In this document: positions 36,699 through 49,049 of the stretch, piece after piece
Layout: each line of letters begins with the position of its first letter
Position numbering within the stretch: the stretch's first letter is position 1
From: Pseudeuparius sepicola
Taxonomy: Eukaryota > Arthropoda > Insecta > Coleoptera > Anthribidae
Direction of reading: 5' to 3'
Length of the DNA stretch: 64,000 nucleotides
Assembly: GCA_963920635.1 (NCBI GenBank)
Contig: OY987300.1
Span: forward strand, 63,278,915 to 63,342,914
The notes under the pieces: model-generated
The model's input: only the letters and a program-made list of their open reading frames with translations
Told to the model about the DNA's origin: nothing
Database searches by the model: none
Made by a program: the position numbers and the translations under genes

Positions 36699-37898
36699 TA
36701 CAGGGTGTTTCTAAATTATGGTGCAAACATAATATGACAGGTAGAAAATGTCATTTTGAACAAAAAGTTTCATATAAACATAGTCCCGAAAATACATAAT
36801 GAGAAATTTACAGGGTGATAAAGGTGCAGTTTGAAAAACATATTTTTCGCAAAAAGTTCTACAGAAGTTATGCAATTTAAATAAAACTTGGTGCAGTCCT
36901 AATCGCTGAAGTGCAAAAATTTCGTGTAAAAACAATTTGTTCCCATCTGGGGCGGAGGGGTGGGGTAGCTCAATGGGTTTTATACCTACTCATAACTTTT
37001 TTGAACTTCTTTTTTTGGTCTTGCAGGTTCATCATTTTAGTGCATCTTTTCATTTTCCAATAAATTTGTATTCTTGTTCCATAACGATAAAATCAACCGT
37101 TTGCGTTGAAATCGGCAAAATGTTCCCCAAAACACCACTCCAAAATTCGAAAAATAAAATTATCGCCTACCCCATTTAAATGTAAGAGAAGATTTGTATT
37201 TTCAAAAGTAAGAAAAAATGCCTAATAGGCATTGAGTAAAACATCACTGCTTTTCTTGAAATGCCCAGGCCCAGGGTGTCAAAATTTTTTCGAGCTCAAT
37301 CTGTTCCATTTTGAAAGCGAACATTTGTTGGTACATTGTTCATAGGGAATTCGTTGTCTCATAGGGAATTCGTTGTCTCTTTAAATGGTACAATTATTCT
37401 GTAAAATTTGAAAGCGGTAGTTGACAATTTTATTTTTCGAACTTTGGAGTCAACAGATATTTTGAGACACATTTTGCACATTTCAACGCAAGCGGTTGAT
37501 TTTATCGTGATGGAACCAGAGTACACTGTTGCAAAATTAAAAAATTCACTAAAATGATGAACCTGCAAAACCAAAAAGATAACCTTAAAAAAGTTATGAG
37601 TATAAAACCCATTAAGCTACCCCGCCCCTCCGCCTCTCGGCAATGGGAATAAATTGTTTTTACACGAAATACGAAATATTGCACTTCAGCAACTAAAGGA
37701 CTGCACCAAGTTTCATTTAAATTGCATAACTTCTGTAGAAGTTTTTGCGAAAAATATGTTTTTCAAACTGTACTTTTATCACTTTGTAACTTTTTTATTA
37801 TGCATTTTCGGACCCATGTATATAGGAAACTTTTTGTTCAAAATTACATTTTCTACCTGTCATATTACGTTGGCACCATAATTCAGAAATACCCTGTA
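36699..37898. mobile_element. Foldback element F (1.2 kb)
   Basis: The ends are TACAGGGTGTTTCTAAATTA and the near-complement TAATTCAGAAATACCCTGTA. The arms run inward for more than 500 bp (both hold ACAGGTAGAAAATG-type and TTTTTGGTCTTGCAGG-type blocks). Non-coding; the open frames 36711-37925 are by-products. Relatives lie at 18538-18992 and 39870-40040. Confidence 0.87.
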
Positions 37899-40769
37899 TA
37901 TTGCTCTACATCAAATAGGAGCTGAGATATACTTATAATTCTAATTTGTTTATTTATAAATATTAAGGGTTCAAATCGTTATTATAGTGAGTTCAATACT
38001 TGATCTCGCGACTTCTTCAAATTTCATCTCTGTAGAAAATTCGCCATTTCTCCGTTAGCTAGACCAATTTCGCCGTCTTTTTTAATCTGGGATAGTGTGA
38101 TAAAATATTAAACATTTTTGTCAAAATTATATATTAATTTGTTAGGTATAAACAATTATTCTCGCAATAAACGTTTTTTGGCATTATTTAAAAAAATATA
38201 CGTATAGGCGGAACTCTTTTGAGACATAACTGGTTTGAATTACCTACAATAAATTTTCGACGATTTTTGTCTAATTTTACTAGACTACTGTATACCTACC
38301 TACACTGTATACCTAAAACAAAAGCGTTTGGCCCGGTATTTAAAATGATCTAATTTGCAACTTGGTACAATAAGTTCTGTAATTTGCAAATAAATAAATA
38401 AATTTCAATCCTTTAGGTCTTCTATTAGGGCTGGGCCTTATGAGTAATTTGTATAGGATATGGGCAAAAGGGGGAAAAACAAAAAAAAATAGTACCTAAT
38501 TCTTCTTTAGTAATTAGGTCTTTTCAGTTAAGATTTTTTTTGATTTCAAGATATACCTAATTTGTTTATAGACGACTTTAGTACATAGGTAAAGGGAGTT
38601 TGCTCTTGTTTCCCTAATCCTGGCGGGACACTCTATATAAAAGCGTATTCACTCCTAACCCTAACACCCAGCAGCTTCGGCTTCAGATTATGCCAACTCA
38701 CATCACAATAATTGTATTCCCAATTTCATTTTTTCCCTTTAAGCTCACATGTTGTACAAGTCCGTGCGTATGTTTTTGTTGCGTAGCAGAAACGTGACAC
38801 ATTTTGTCCAGTTTTTAATATTAGCCTCCGGGGCACATGTGGCGACGGCACAAGCGAAATCTTTCCGGGCGACTAACGACGGTCGTCGACAGGAGACCCC
38901 AATGTTATATCGCTACATTAAGGCGCATAAAATATTGCCAATTTGGCGTCTTGGACCGTCCGCCAAACGGCGCGTAACGGCTTCGTTTCGGCAGTCTTGC
39001 CCGACAAAACAGCCATTTGTCAAAGGCGCGTAGGCGACGAGGATGAAACAGTTTTTTACGTGATTTCCTCTCATCTTTTTTAAAGATAGAGCCGCCTGTG
39101 AGCTTACAGACTTCGCTAACAATTATTGTGCTTTGTCAGTGAAAATTGCTTTTTCATCCCGTTTTATTATACGAGTATGTTAGTTTTTTTTGCCACATGA
39201 ATCCGAAATAATCTTACGGTCAAACTAAAGAATTTAGTTTTAGCAATAATTGCAAACAAAAAAAAGTTTAGGCGATTATCTCCGAAAATGAAGATTTTAC
39301 GGATTTGTACAGTTTTAAAGTTGGACACCCTGTATAATACTTGATGGAAACTTGGTGGACTTGACTAACTGCGTATTTTTTAGATTAAATGAAATAAATT
39401 GTTTATTTTTTTGTGCGAATTACTTTGTTTTAATCATGACCCATATGACAGGCTTGTTGCGATTGCTGATGGTTTACTTCTTTGTTACTGTAGGAATAAA
39501 ATATTTGCAGAAGGAACACCTTTGAGTTATTTTTTGCAAAATTTTGTGTACGGTAATTATTTTGAAAAGGGCTGTGTCAGATATCATGAAGTCAGAATTC
39601 TTGAAAATTCGATTTTTTAAAAAATCATATAAGGCCCTGAAATAATAACCTAATTCAAATACTACCGCATATGAGACTCTCCCTTGGCAAAACCAATGAA
39701 AAAATAGACACCATTTTTCTTTCTTGCCTTTCATAATTATACCCATTTCTGATGTGACCAGTATCAAATTGGGGCATACTGTATACACCGTCTGCCGTAA
39801 TTAATGGGATATACCTAGTTACTTAAAAATCCAACAGGCCTCGCTAAAAATCATTTTTATCCTATCGAATATGGCCCTAACTTGTTTTGTTTTTCAAATA
39901 CAGGGCGTTAAAGAAGTCAATTATGGCTTTTGTTTTATAAAGAGAAAATCAATCGTTGCGTTAAAATTGGCAAAAATTTGCTCCAAAATGCCTCTTAACT
40001 CCAAAATTCGAAAAATAAAATTTTCACCTAGTATTTTCTATTTCAGATTATATAGAAAAAAAAATGACAAACATCTATAAAAGTGCTCTAGTTATTGTTT
40101 TAGCGCCTTCTAAGTATAAGATCAAAATGTAACGATGTTCACGGTTATTTTCAACTAGTTTATTTTTGTTGTTTTGTTTTGTTTGTTGAACTCTTAACTA
40201 CCTACCTACTAGGTATTTCTTTTAAATATCGTTTTACGATATTAAACATTTCATACACCTCACAATTATGTGTTATGGATTATAGATAACCAGATAACAG
40301 AGAGAATTAAATCAACAATTTTTTCCCTACTCATCTACATGTTTGTATGAAAATTATTTGATGACCGCCTGCCTTATATTTTCCACTAGCTTTATATTCA
40401 AACACCAGCATCATTGAATAAGGTATTTAATCAATACCAGTAGGTATTAAAAGGATTCTCCAGTAAAAAATCTCCAAGTGAAAAACGGAATAGGAAATGA
40501 GTGTAAACGACAAAAAAATATAGTTAGACTTTAAATTCCTGCTTAATTGGTCTCAAACCGAAATATTATGTAATTATACCACCTTTCTTTTCGAATGAAG
40601 TTAGGTACCTACCTACTTTTTAATCTCAAGTTTCAAACAAATTTACCTTTTTTTATCATTTTGAGTCATACAATTTGATCCTATTTTTTTGGTAAGACAC
40701 TAAAATTAATTATACAGTCTACACATTACTAGTGCGAAAAAATATAGCGGGAGATTCTACGTTCCCAGC
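37899..40769. other. Non-coding DNA with element fragments
   Basis: It holds a fragment shared with 58094-58170 at 39254-39334, a fragment of foldback family F at about 39895-40040, and a stretch at 39395-39790 that resembles 34490-34830 (GTAGGAATAAAAT and a closing GGGRCAYACTGTAT). A higher-GC island lies at 38740-39090. No gene recognised. Confidence 0.5.
39254..39334. repeat. Solo end of the 56977-58170 foldback family
   Basis: AAACAAAAAAAAGTTTAGGC through GATTATCTCC to TTGGACACCCTGTA is nearly identical to the right end of the element ending at 58170. Confidence 0.8.
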
Positions 40770-41156
40770 CTTCTCGATAGCCCCGCAAAGCGAAGGCTTA
40801 AAACAGATATAAAAAAAATCGGAGTTATTCCTTTGCAGTTGCAGTAATATAAATTTTTAGGTCCCCGATCTCCGGCAGGCGGCCCATCCATTGCCGGTAT
40901 CGATTCCGTGGAGTAATAATCCCCCGCCCGTTCCATATCCCACTTATTCCAGGTGCGCAATATTTTACTTAACGCGATTCCGCGACCCGCCTACTATACC
41001 GAATCTCCCGGATACTTTTATTTTCGGGAATTTATTGCTGGTGGAAATTTACGTGCCGCATTAAAAATTGTTATAGAGCTCTGGCAGGACAGTTTTGACG
41101 CCGAACTATTCCAATAAGAGTTATAGTACGTTTTATATACTTACCTATTTTATACA
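40770..41156. repeat. Non-coding duplication, copy A
   Basis: It aligns collinearly with 43752-44201 through many short blocks: TATAAATTTTTAG, GAGTAATAATCC, CTTCCATATCC-like, ACTTATTCC, GTGCGCAATATTTTACTTAA, CGCGATT, CATTAAAAATTGTTATA. Between them the copies differ by substitutions and indels. No open frame is conserved. It looks like an old, local duplication of unique non-coding DNA and not a transposon, since no ends or TSD are visible. Confidence 0.8.
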
Positions 41157-42490
41157 GTGTGTCTCATATTTGACGTTGGGCTGTCGAATTTCTTTTGTAT
41201 TTGTTTTTTAAACCAAACTTCTTCCTCAACCTAATAGAGTACATATTATGTGGTTTGCCTCTTAAAACTTAACGTGAATGTCTCAAAAAATTTCTCTAAA
41301 TATTATTAAATTTCTAGCTAAACGCTAATTCTGGTGACAATTATTAATAGCAGTATTGGCTTAACTCAATCTACATTCTAGAATGCAACAAATGTAATAA
41401 ACATCACAGAAAATATTGTTTAGGCAAAAATCAGGACAAAAACATTTACTAAAATCGGAAAAATATCCCCCAAATTAAAAAAAAAATGCTGAAAAATTCT
41501 ATAGATAATGTAAAAGTGCAATACACTATAATCAGACTGCTGTACCTATACTACTGATGCTTCTCATGTAATATGTCTTTGCAACCTTCGAGTTTTTAGA
41601 ATTGAGTTTTGAGGAGAAACCTGTACACACCACTGGATTCAGCACCTCTCAAAAACGGGTAAGTACCAAATTAAAAAAAAATAATTTTAAAAATAAATTT
41701 TCATAAAGTGTAGTTTTGCGATGGAATTTTTAGTTTTTTCTTTCGTTGTGTATAAGCGTAAAATAAGACCAATATTAATATCACCAAGTCGTTAGAGTTT
41801 AATTTTATTCGTTTTTTCATGGCTAACCATAAATATTTGAAAATACCTAATGTGCATTTTTAATTTTTCTACAAAATCGTTATTATGTTAAATTTTTTAA
41901 TAAAATTTGGTATAGGCCTGTTCTGAGAGGTGGAAATATATCAAATTTTTTTATATATAAGAAACAGCTTGGGCAAATGTTGGCGGAATGACACTTGAAT
42001 AACTAGTAAGTAGTAATAAATAATTTGTTATTAGTACTTTTCTTCATTATTTTTTTTTATACTTTGTTCAGAAATAAAGTAAGAAGTTAATATTAACGGT
42101 TAAGTCAATTTTCGGCTTTCTTGTCTGTTGTTCATTAGCAAACATTTTTTCTTTATAACTTTTCCCATAAAATAGAGAAATAGGGGAAGTTTCAAAGCCA
42201 TCAGAATTCCGAAAGGTTACTTTTGGGTGTTTTTTTCTTCTTTTTTAATTCATTTTTACCACTCAGTTTTTGTCGCAAACTGCATTCTGGTATCTCCATT
42301 CGTTTTCGCTCTGTCTATTTTCGATTTAGAATTTTTATGGGAATTTTCATAACGTAATGAGTCCAGTCACTGTAATACCTAATGATTTGTTTTCAATATT
42401 TGGGCAAGGGGCGAAGAGTGGTATTGGATAAAACTTATTATTTCCATTTGTATTGTATGAATTTAGAACGTGTATAACCATAATCTAATA
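41157..42490. other. No gene recognised
   Basis: AT-rich DNA between the two copies of the non-coding duplication, with no recognisable element. Confidence 0.45.
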
Positions 42491-43675
42491 TACGGGTGAT
42501 TCAGTTTTATTCTGCGACAATTCAACAGGTGATAGAAAACCAAAAAAGCACTGCACTTTCTTCTATAAACTATATCATTTTAAGGCCTTATGAAAAAGTT
42601 ACAGGGTGTTAAAGTTGTAAGAAATATGTGGAATTTATTGAATATTTACCAAACCAGTTGAGATATTTAAGTCATATTTCGTACACGTTATAACGACATG
42701 GGTTAGCATAAAACCTGTTAATATCAAACACCTTGAACAACCAGTGGCGTAGAACTGGGTAATTAGTATAATTGTTTTTAGAAAAAAAAAATGAACCACC
42801 TTGTATAGCAATAAAATGTATTCAATTTCTTATGTAAATTTTAATTTTAAACAAAAATGCCCTCTTGGTAATTTGTTCTATGTGTCATGGTTTCGTGGCA
42901 AATTTGATTTTTTGTATTATTTCGGGGTATTTCTGAAAAATTATCTAAATAATTTGCTCCAAAAGTATCACTTAAAGTTTAAAATAATGTGTTTGCTACT
43001 TGAAATAAAGTAACTTTTTCCAATAAACTTACCTATTTAAGGCTATACTTTTGAAGACACAGGGTCTAATACATTTAAGGAAGATTCAATTATAATGTTA
43101 CGCTCTGTATCTTGAAAAGTAAAACCTTTAATGGGTAAGTTTATTGGGAAAAGTTACTGTATTTAAAGTAAGAAACAAATTTTTTCTGCTTTGAGTGTTA
43201 CTTATGGAGCGAAGTTTTAAGCTAATTTTTCAAAAGTACCCCGAAATAATAAGAAAAAATCAAATTTGCTATGAAACCATGAAACATATGAAAAAATGCT
43301 AAGAGAACGTTTTTGTTTACAATTAAAATTTACATAAGAAATTGAGTACATTTTATTGCTATACAAGGTCGTTCATTTTTTTTCTAAAAACGATTATACT
43401 AATTACCCACTTCTACGCCACTGGTTGTTCAAGGTGTTTGATATCAACAGGTCTTATGCTAACCCATGCCGTTATAACGTGTACCAAATATGACTTAAAT
43501 ATCTCAACTAGTTTGGTAAATATTCAATAAATTCCACATATTTCTTGCAACTTTAACACACTGTAACTTTTTTATAAGGCCTTAGAATGATATAGTTTAT
43601 AATGGAAAGTGCGGTTATTTTTTGGTTTTCTATCACCTGTTCAAGTGTCGCAGAATAAAATTGAATCACCCTGTA
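42491..43675. mobile_element. Foldback element G (1.2 kb)
   Basis: The ends TACGGGTGATTCAGTTTTAT and ATTGAATCACCCTGTA pair. The arms run for about 300 bp or more and both contain CTACGCCACTGG or its complement, a GGTGTTTGATATCAACAGG block and ACTAATTACCCA. It inserted between the two copies of the non-coding duplication. A partial relative is at 61205-61290. Confidence 0.88.
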
Positions 43676-43751
43676 TAAGGGACATCCTGTACCTACATGT
43701 ATGGGCGGATCTGACCGTTAATATTCCAAAAAAATTAACGAGCTCCAATAC

Positions 43752-44201
43752 TCTTCTCGTCGACTCTATAGCCATAATTCAAAGCTTACAACTTACATAA
43801 AAAAGCTGAATTTTCCGCCTGCTATAATACTATAAATTTTTAGCTGTGCGATTTCCATCAGAGAACGTAATGCCGATTTCTCTGAGTAATAATCCTCCTC
43901 CCCTTCCATATCCTACTTATTCCATCCAGGTGCGCAGTATTTTACTTAACGCGATTTCCAGCACTAAACCGAATTTCCGGCATAATTTTATGTGCGGCTA
44001 AAACTTAAGCGGGCAGTTTCTCATTTCGTCCGCGTGAAATACGTTTTGAAGCCGGCCCTGGCGCATTTTGGGAAATTTACTGCCGATTGGGATTTACGAG
44101 CCCCATTAAAAATTGTTATAAAACTTTGGGTGGGTAGTTCTGTGGCCGATCTAGTCGATTATGTGCCATCCCAACTTTTATGTACTTACATATTTTATTA
44201 C
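43752..44201. repeat. Non-coding duplication, copy B
   Basis: The partner of 40770-41156, in the same orientation and about 3 kb downstream. The strongest block is GTGCGCAGTATTTTACTTAA plus CGCGATT. The + open frame 43992-44225 overlaps it but has no counterpart in copy A, so it is not evidence of coding. Confidence 0.8.
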
Positions 44202-44526
44202 TTAAACCGTAAAGATAGTTCTTAGGAAAGTGTAAGGTATTATAATTGCTTCCCAACACGACAATATTTCTATAAGCAAAAGATGTTTAAAAATGAAAAC
44301 TATTCATTTCCATAGTAGCCAGCCTACTAAGATTTTCGCAATAACTAATGATTATTACTAAATTTACTAAATAGTCCTTTTCGTAACAAGTGCAGAAAGT
44401 GGTACTCGACTGCAGTTGACCGAACGACGCGAAGCGGAGTTACACGGTTGCAGAAACTTGTACAAGTAATTTAACCCAAATAAGCTAGACTTCATTATTT
44501 TACACTTTTATTTTTGTAGTGCTTAG

Positions 44527-44993
44527 CACGATACACTTACCCACGGTATGTCACTAACGAATCCGAAAACAAGGCAACTTGGCGCATCTACGTCAGTTGC
44601 GAATCACGAATTCTAAATAATGCATCGGCGCGGTTGTGTTTTACTATTTTTTATAGTTTACAGTTTAATATGTCAAGAAAAAAAGTGTAAACAACTGACT
44701 GATCGTCAGTCCAGCTCGACAGTACTTTGAAATAGGCCAAAAATGCCGGGATGTGCAGTGAGCGTATGTGCAGTCAGCGTATCAAATTATAAATGTGTTT
44801 TATCAACAGAATATTCATTCATTTATCTAGTAATAAATTCTACATATTTTTAACAACATTTATTTAAAATAAATAAGCAAAAACCCATAAAAAAGTATCT
44901 ATTGCTGTGTAAAACATATGGAGCAATTTAAATTCTGGTTCTAAACTGACGTCACAAGATGCGAAATGACATACCGTGGGTAAGTCTATCGTG
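44527..44993. mobile_element. Non-autonomous hAT-like element (467 bp)
   Basis: The ends CACGATACACTTACCCACGG and the complement of CCGTGGGTAAGTCTATCGTG pair over about 27 bp, extending to GGTATGTCA. A perfect 8-bp direct repeat GTGCTTAG flanks it (44519-44526 and 44994-45001). No transposase. Different TIRs from the 1127/58645 family. Confidence 0.88.
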
Positions 44994-45001
44994 GTGCTTA
45001 G

Positions 45002-46098
45002 CAGGACACATATAATAAGTTTATTGTTTGAAAGTTTAAATGGATTTTAGTGACTCGTGTTTGACTTACTGGCATCGTGTAACTGGGCTTTAAGGAGGGG
45101 GACGGGGGAAAATATAAATTCCTTCGAAGCACCTCGGCGATTCACTGTAGCAGTAGTCCGAAAAGGGCTCCAGTCCTTATTATCACGGTTTTAAATTATC
45201 GCCACATCTAATTTCGTTTGTGCCCTCTATGTGGCACAACCCGCTAAATTCAAAAACTGGGAGAAGGGAGGTAGACGTTGCCAGTTTTATCGGTAATAAG
45301 CTTTAATAACTAGGATTGTAGAAAATTTTGTTTAAATATGTAAATAAAAAGGCATGTTTAACCTCATTCTAAAATCAAGGTGCTGAAAAATAAGCCACAT
45401 ATTTTTAAATGCCTGTTTGGCAATAAAAAAGGAAATGACCATGGGAAGAAGTGCTAGATAACAAAAAACGTGGTAAAAGAGGCTTCCTTGGGAATTAAAA
45501 ATATCAGCAATATGTATTTCAATATACAGTAATTATTGAACTCGATTAGGTTTGAAGGGGCTTACCCCCATATTACACGAGAGGGACTATTTAGGTAGGT
45601 AGTCATGTTTTGCTGCCATGCAGGGGCTTTTATGTTCGGGAGGTACAAAAACAAATGCTTTTGTGCTTGCTGTCAGTGATTCTCAATTATTATTGTTCTA
45701 CGTATACAAATTCCTTTACTAGTGGACATCCAGGACCAGATTAACATCCACCTCTAATCAATTTAATTATTAATAAATACAATGTTATGGTACCATCGAA
45801 CTTTTATGATCATGGAGACGGGATGTCATAAAGAATCTTGAGTGGTTCCTTGTAATAGTGACACATTAGCAGAGATGGAGAGAATGCGTGCACAGATCTG
45901 ATTTATAAGTCCATATCAGATACCTCTGATTAGATTTATATGTAAGTATTCTAGATCCGTAAAACTTTTTTATGGTAAAACGCTTTTATTGTCGACTAAA
46001 AAGTAAACAATAATAATTCGATAAAATGTTTGATTTTTCTTAATATGAAATTATTTAATAAAAATCGTGGGGCATTATACACGCTGGGTCGAAAAAAC
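45002..46098. other. No gene recognised
   Basis: A repeat-free, higher-GC stretch at 45100-45270 stands out. The remainder is AT-rich. Confidence 0.45.
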
Positions 46099-46130
46099 TT
46101 TTTTTCCACTACTAACCCTAAAAAGCATGT

Positions 46131-46246
46131 ATTATTGACCCATCATTAACCTGAGAAGTTGATTTTCTCTCCCGAGGAAGTTGATTTTCTCTCCCGAGGT
46201 CAATAATAATTTATAATAATATTTATTATTGACCAAGGTCAATAAT
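46131..46246. repeat. GGTCAATAAT decamer cluster near the recombinase
   Basis: The decamer or its complement occurs at 46131-46140 (-), 46199-46208 (+), 46225-46234 (-) and 46237-46246 (+), and again at 48112-48121 (+) on the other side of the element. The 46199/46225 pair forms an inverted repeat around a 16-bp spacer. Confidence 0.75.
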
Positions 46247-46536
46247 GAATTGACATCACGAGTCACTAGTGACAGGCTCTTCTATGTACGGCACAATTTC
46301 GTATTATTTTCCACTCCTTCTTACTTATTTCACTGATTATTTTCAATTTGTATTAAACGTGAACACACGCCAATGTAGATATTTTTACTTGTGGACCCTG
46401 CCCACAAAGCAGAAATCTAAACTTCCCTTCCCCCACCTCCACCTAACCGTTCTAACCTAAAATTAGTAACACCAGCTGATGAAACAACGTTTATTTAAGT
46501 ATTTGGGAAAACAAAAATTACGAATTACAACTAAAA

Positions 46537-47833
46537 CTAATTATTATTATTAATGTAATAATTGACTGTGAAATTGTAACAAGTCATGTTAATTAAACCT
46601 GTTGCAGTGCTTGTATTTGTAACCGGAATATTAATGTGTTGATTGTTTAAGTGAATATTATCCGATATTTTTTGTGTAACACTGGCGGGATTTCTCGATT
46701 CTATATTAGTTAAGGAACTAGAACTACCAATATCAAATAACTGTTCATCAAGAGGTTGGTTCATTATGACTATCGCAACTACAGGTACTGATGTAGCATT
46801 GTAAACTGGCCTTTGAACCATTTTAGCTATTCTTTTTTAGAAGCCAGCGATTCTTCAATATACCCTTCGGCAACAGTGGAAGATTTCCAACCTCCGTGCT
46901 GTTTTACAGTTATAAGATCGCCACCATTTTCCGTTAAAATAGTGGCCGAAGTCCTTCTGAATGAATGGCTAGTGTATCTCTCTGGTACTGATAGTCCCAA
47001 GAAACTTGCAATCACTTTTGGCATCTTACTTATGGTATTATGGCCAATGTTCTGTCGTGTCGGCTTATTGTTCCGCAAAGTAATAAGTAATAAATAAGCG
47101 TGGTAAATCTGGGGTAGGCCATTTTTGAATATACTTTTTAACAACTTCGACCCAAACTGGCTTCATGATAACAAACTTTCGTGATGTTCCATTTTTACTA
47201 GTAGAAATATCAATAACGATCATATCGTCTCGAACATCCAAGTCTTTTCGAAGCATATTAAAAAGTTCGTCTGTTCTACATGCACCAGCAACTGCGATAA
47301 CAAGTACAACCTAGTAAGTAATAAAGTAATTATTGTTTATTGTAAATATGTAAATATATGTAAAGTAGAACGAGGCATGTTTAGGTAGGTACCTTTGCTG
47401 TTAAAAACACTTCGTCTGGTGCGTCTCTCAAAAATCGTGCAATTTCATCTTGTTTAAAGACAAGTGATTTTTTCGCTACATAATTAGTATTTTGCCTTTT
47501 CAAAAATGATACCAGTTTAAAATACTTCGAAATGTCAATATTTTCCTTCAATGAAATCGTGGATTTTAACATAGAAAACGTTGCCCACAAGCTTGATGAT
47601 TTCTTGTTTTCAGCTTGCGTTTGAAAATATACCAATAATATGTTTTCAGAAATTGTTTCAATATTTTTCATTTTGCACCAGTCTTTAAACATTGTATAAG
47701 TTTTTAAGTAAACACTTTTCGACTTCTGTGGAAGCAACTGACCATTAATCTTTTGTGCCTCTTCTCTAATTTCCGGAGGAGTGCAGAATATGTTTGGCGA
47801 GGATGAGCCATCATGATAATTATTATCACACAT
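46537..47833 (-). pseudogene. Crypton-like tyrosine recombinase gene, two frameshifts
   Basis: The first exon (47833 to about 47393) gives an N-terminal core-binding part, with YLKTYTMFKDWCKMKN and FKQDEIARFLRDAPDEVFLT. A GT-AG intron (about 47310-47392) joins in frame to VVLVIAVAGACRTDELFNML, which holds the first catalytic Arg. Further on come SHSFRRTSATILTENGGDLI (H-x-x-R) and KQHGGWKSSTVAEGYIE (His/Trp and the Tyr nucleophile). So the R, H-x-x-R and Y residues are all present. A 7-bp tandem duplication near 47070-47090 shifts the frame in the middle, and one missing base in an A-run near 46829 shifts it again before the Asn-rich tail that ends at 46537. This resembles insect Crypton (CryptonI) proteins. 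Enzymes of this class integrate circular DNA through a Tyr-linked intermediate. As read, it is inactive, unless the shifts are sequencing errors. Confidence 0.85.
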
Positions 47834-48507
47834 TTTTCACAAAAATAATATAAACTCACAGTTGATTTAGTCAAGAATAAATAATAATAATAATAATTAA
47901 TGGCTAAATTTGACAGATAACAGTAAAGAAATTTCATTTAATGAAACAAAAAACAAGGCTAACTTGATTTGTGATTAAATAATATGAAGGAAAAAACAAA
48001 GGTAAGTTTACTATTAAAAATGCTTTACAATTTTTTACAATAATATTTTTATGGAGTGTTAGTAGTGGAAAAAATTGTAAATTAACCCTCGGGATTTAAT
48101 AATGACGTTCGGGTCAATAATAGCCTCTGTCTAAACCTTGGTTAATAATATAATATTATATGATTTTGGAGGGGTAGTCAAAAAAAGTTGTCTTACGGGC
48201 CTGAAAATCTACCTAAAAAAGCTGGGCCCCATAAAATAAAATTTAGCCGCCCCCCTCCTCCCATGAAGGGTTAATTCTTTAAAGATAAGAAAATCCGATT
48301 GGGGAAGTTACCAAAACATTGCATTTGCTCTACGCAATACCAGAAAAAAAATTGATCGTCCAGTTTTGAATTTCAGATACGCCCCTGTGCGCTTAAATAA
48401 GATTCTGGCAACCCTACAAAAACTACTTATTTTTTATTTGAGTCATACGTTAACGAAATAGAAAAAACGATTTTTAAAAATTTATTCTACAGATCAGACA
48501 GAACTAG

Positions 48508-49049
48508 TTACAATATTTTAGGTTCAAAGCCTAAATATATAGTAACATTGAGTAAAGGAATACCTAATAGGGGTCTTTTACTCAATAATAGGGGTCTTTT
48601 ACTATCTTGATTTGTCCTCTTCTTATCTTGAACTTCTCTTGGTAGATTCTCTATGCGACGTATCCAATTAATAATGTAAAATGTAATCCTAATAATAATG
48701 CCTGTAGCAAATAAATAACTTAAGGTGTGTATTTTTTCTATATCGGTATCGGGAACTTGCAGAAGTGTAGACTTTTCTTCAAGTTTGTGAATATTTTCTA
48801 AGTTGATCGAAGTTGGAGAGGTTTTGCTCGTAAATAATCGATGAAGTTTAAATCGTTGATTTGAATTTCTGGCAAGGTGAATGGTTTTCTATTAATTTCC
48901 TTATTTTTATTAATAAATTTAAACTCTTTGGTTTTTATTCCGCAATTTTCTGGTAAATGTATTAAATTTGGTTCATTACTAATTTTGATTTCGTCTTTCT
49001 TTTGGCAATTCGTTGAAATTGTACGTGCTTCTTCGGCAGGAATGGCCAT
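48508..49049 (-). pseudogene. Fragment of an insect errantivirus-type (Ty3/gypsy) envelope gene
   Basis: The minus frame from 49049 contains a C-terminal envelope landmark, LIHLPENCGIKTKEFKFI, with a following LPEI; this is the pattern I remember from insect gypsy-type env C-termini. After a frame change near 48800-48810, a second frame runs to a stop at 48508-48510 and contains one hydrophobic, membrane-spanning-like stretch followed by basic residues. A 21-bp in-frame tandem duplication lies near 48568-48609. No gag, pol or LTR was found nearby. It is a decayed endogenous fragment with no intact gene; the family call is moderate. Confidence 0.6.

Larger units (their letters stand above)
46099..48075. 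mobile_element. Crypton-type element (tyrosine recombinase), degenerate
   Basis: The minus-strand recombinase gene 46537-47833 lies between two inverted TTTTTTCCACTACTAAC sequences (about 46100-46116 and 48060-48077). Cryptons are not generally described with TIRs, so the true ends may lie elsewhere. The left flank carries a 22-bp tandem duplication (46155-46198) and several GGTCAATAAT decamers. Confidence 0.6.

Noticed and set aside
43992..44225. 77-codon + open frame in non-coding duplication copy B
   Set aside because: The frame is not preserved in copy A, so the conserved blocks are not explained by coding.
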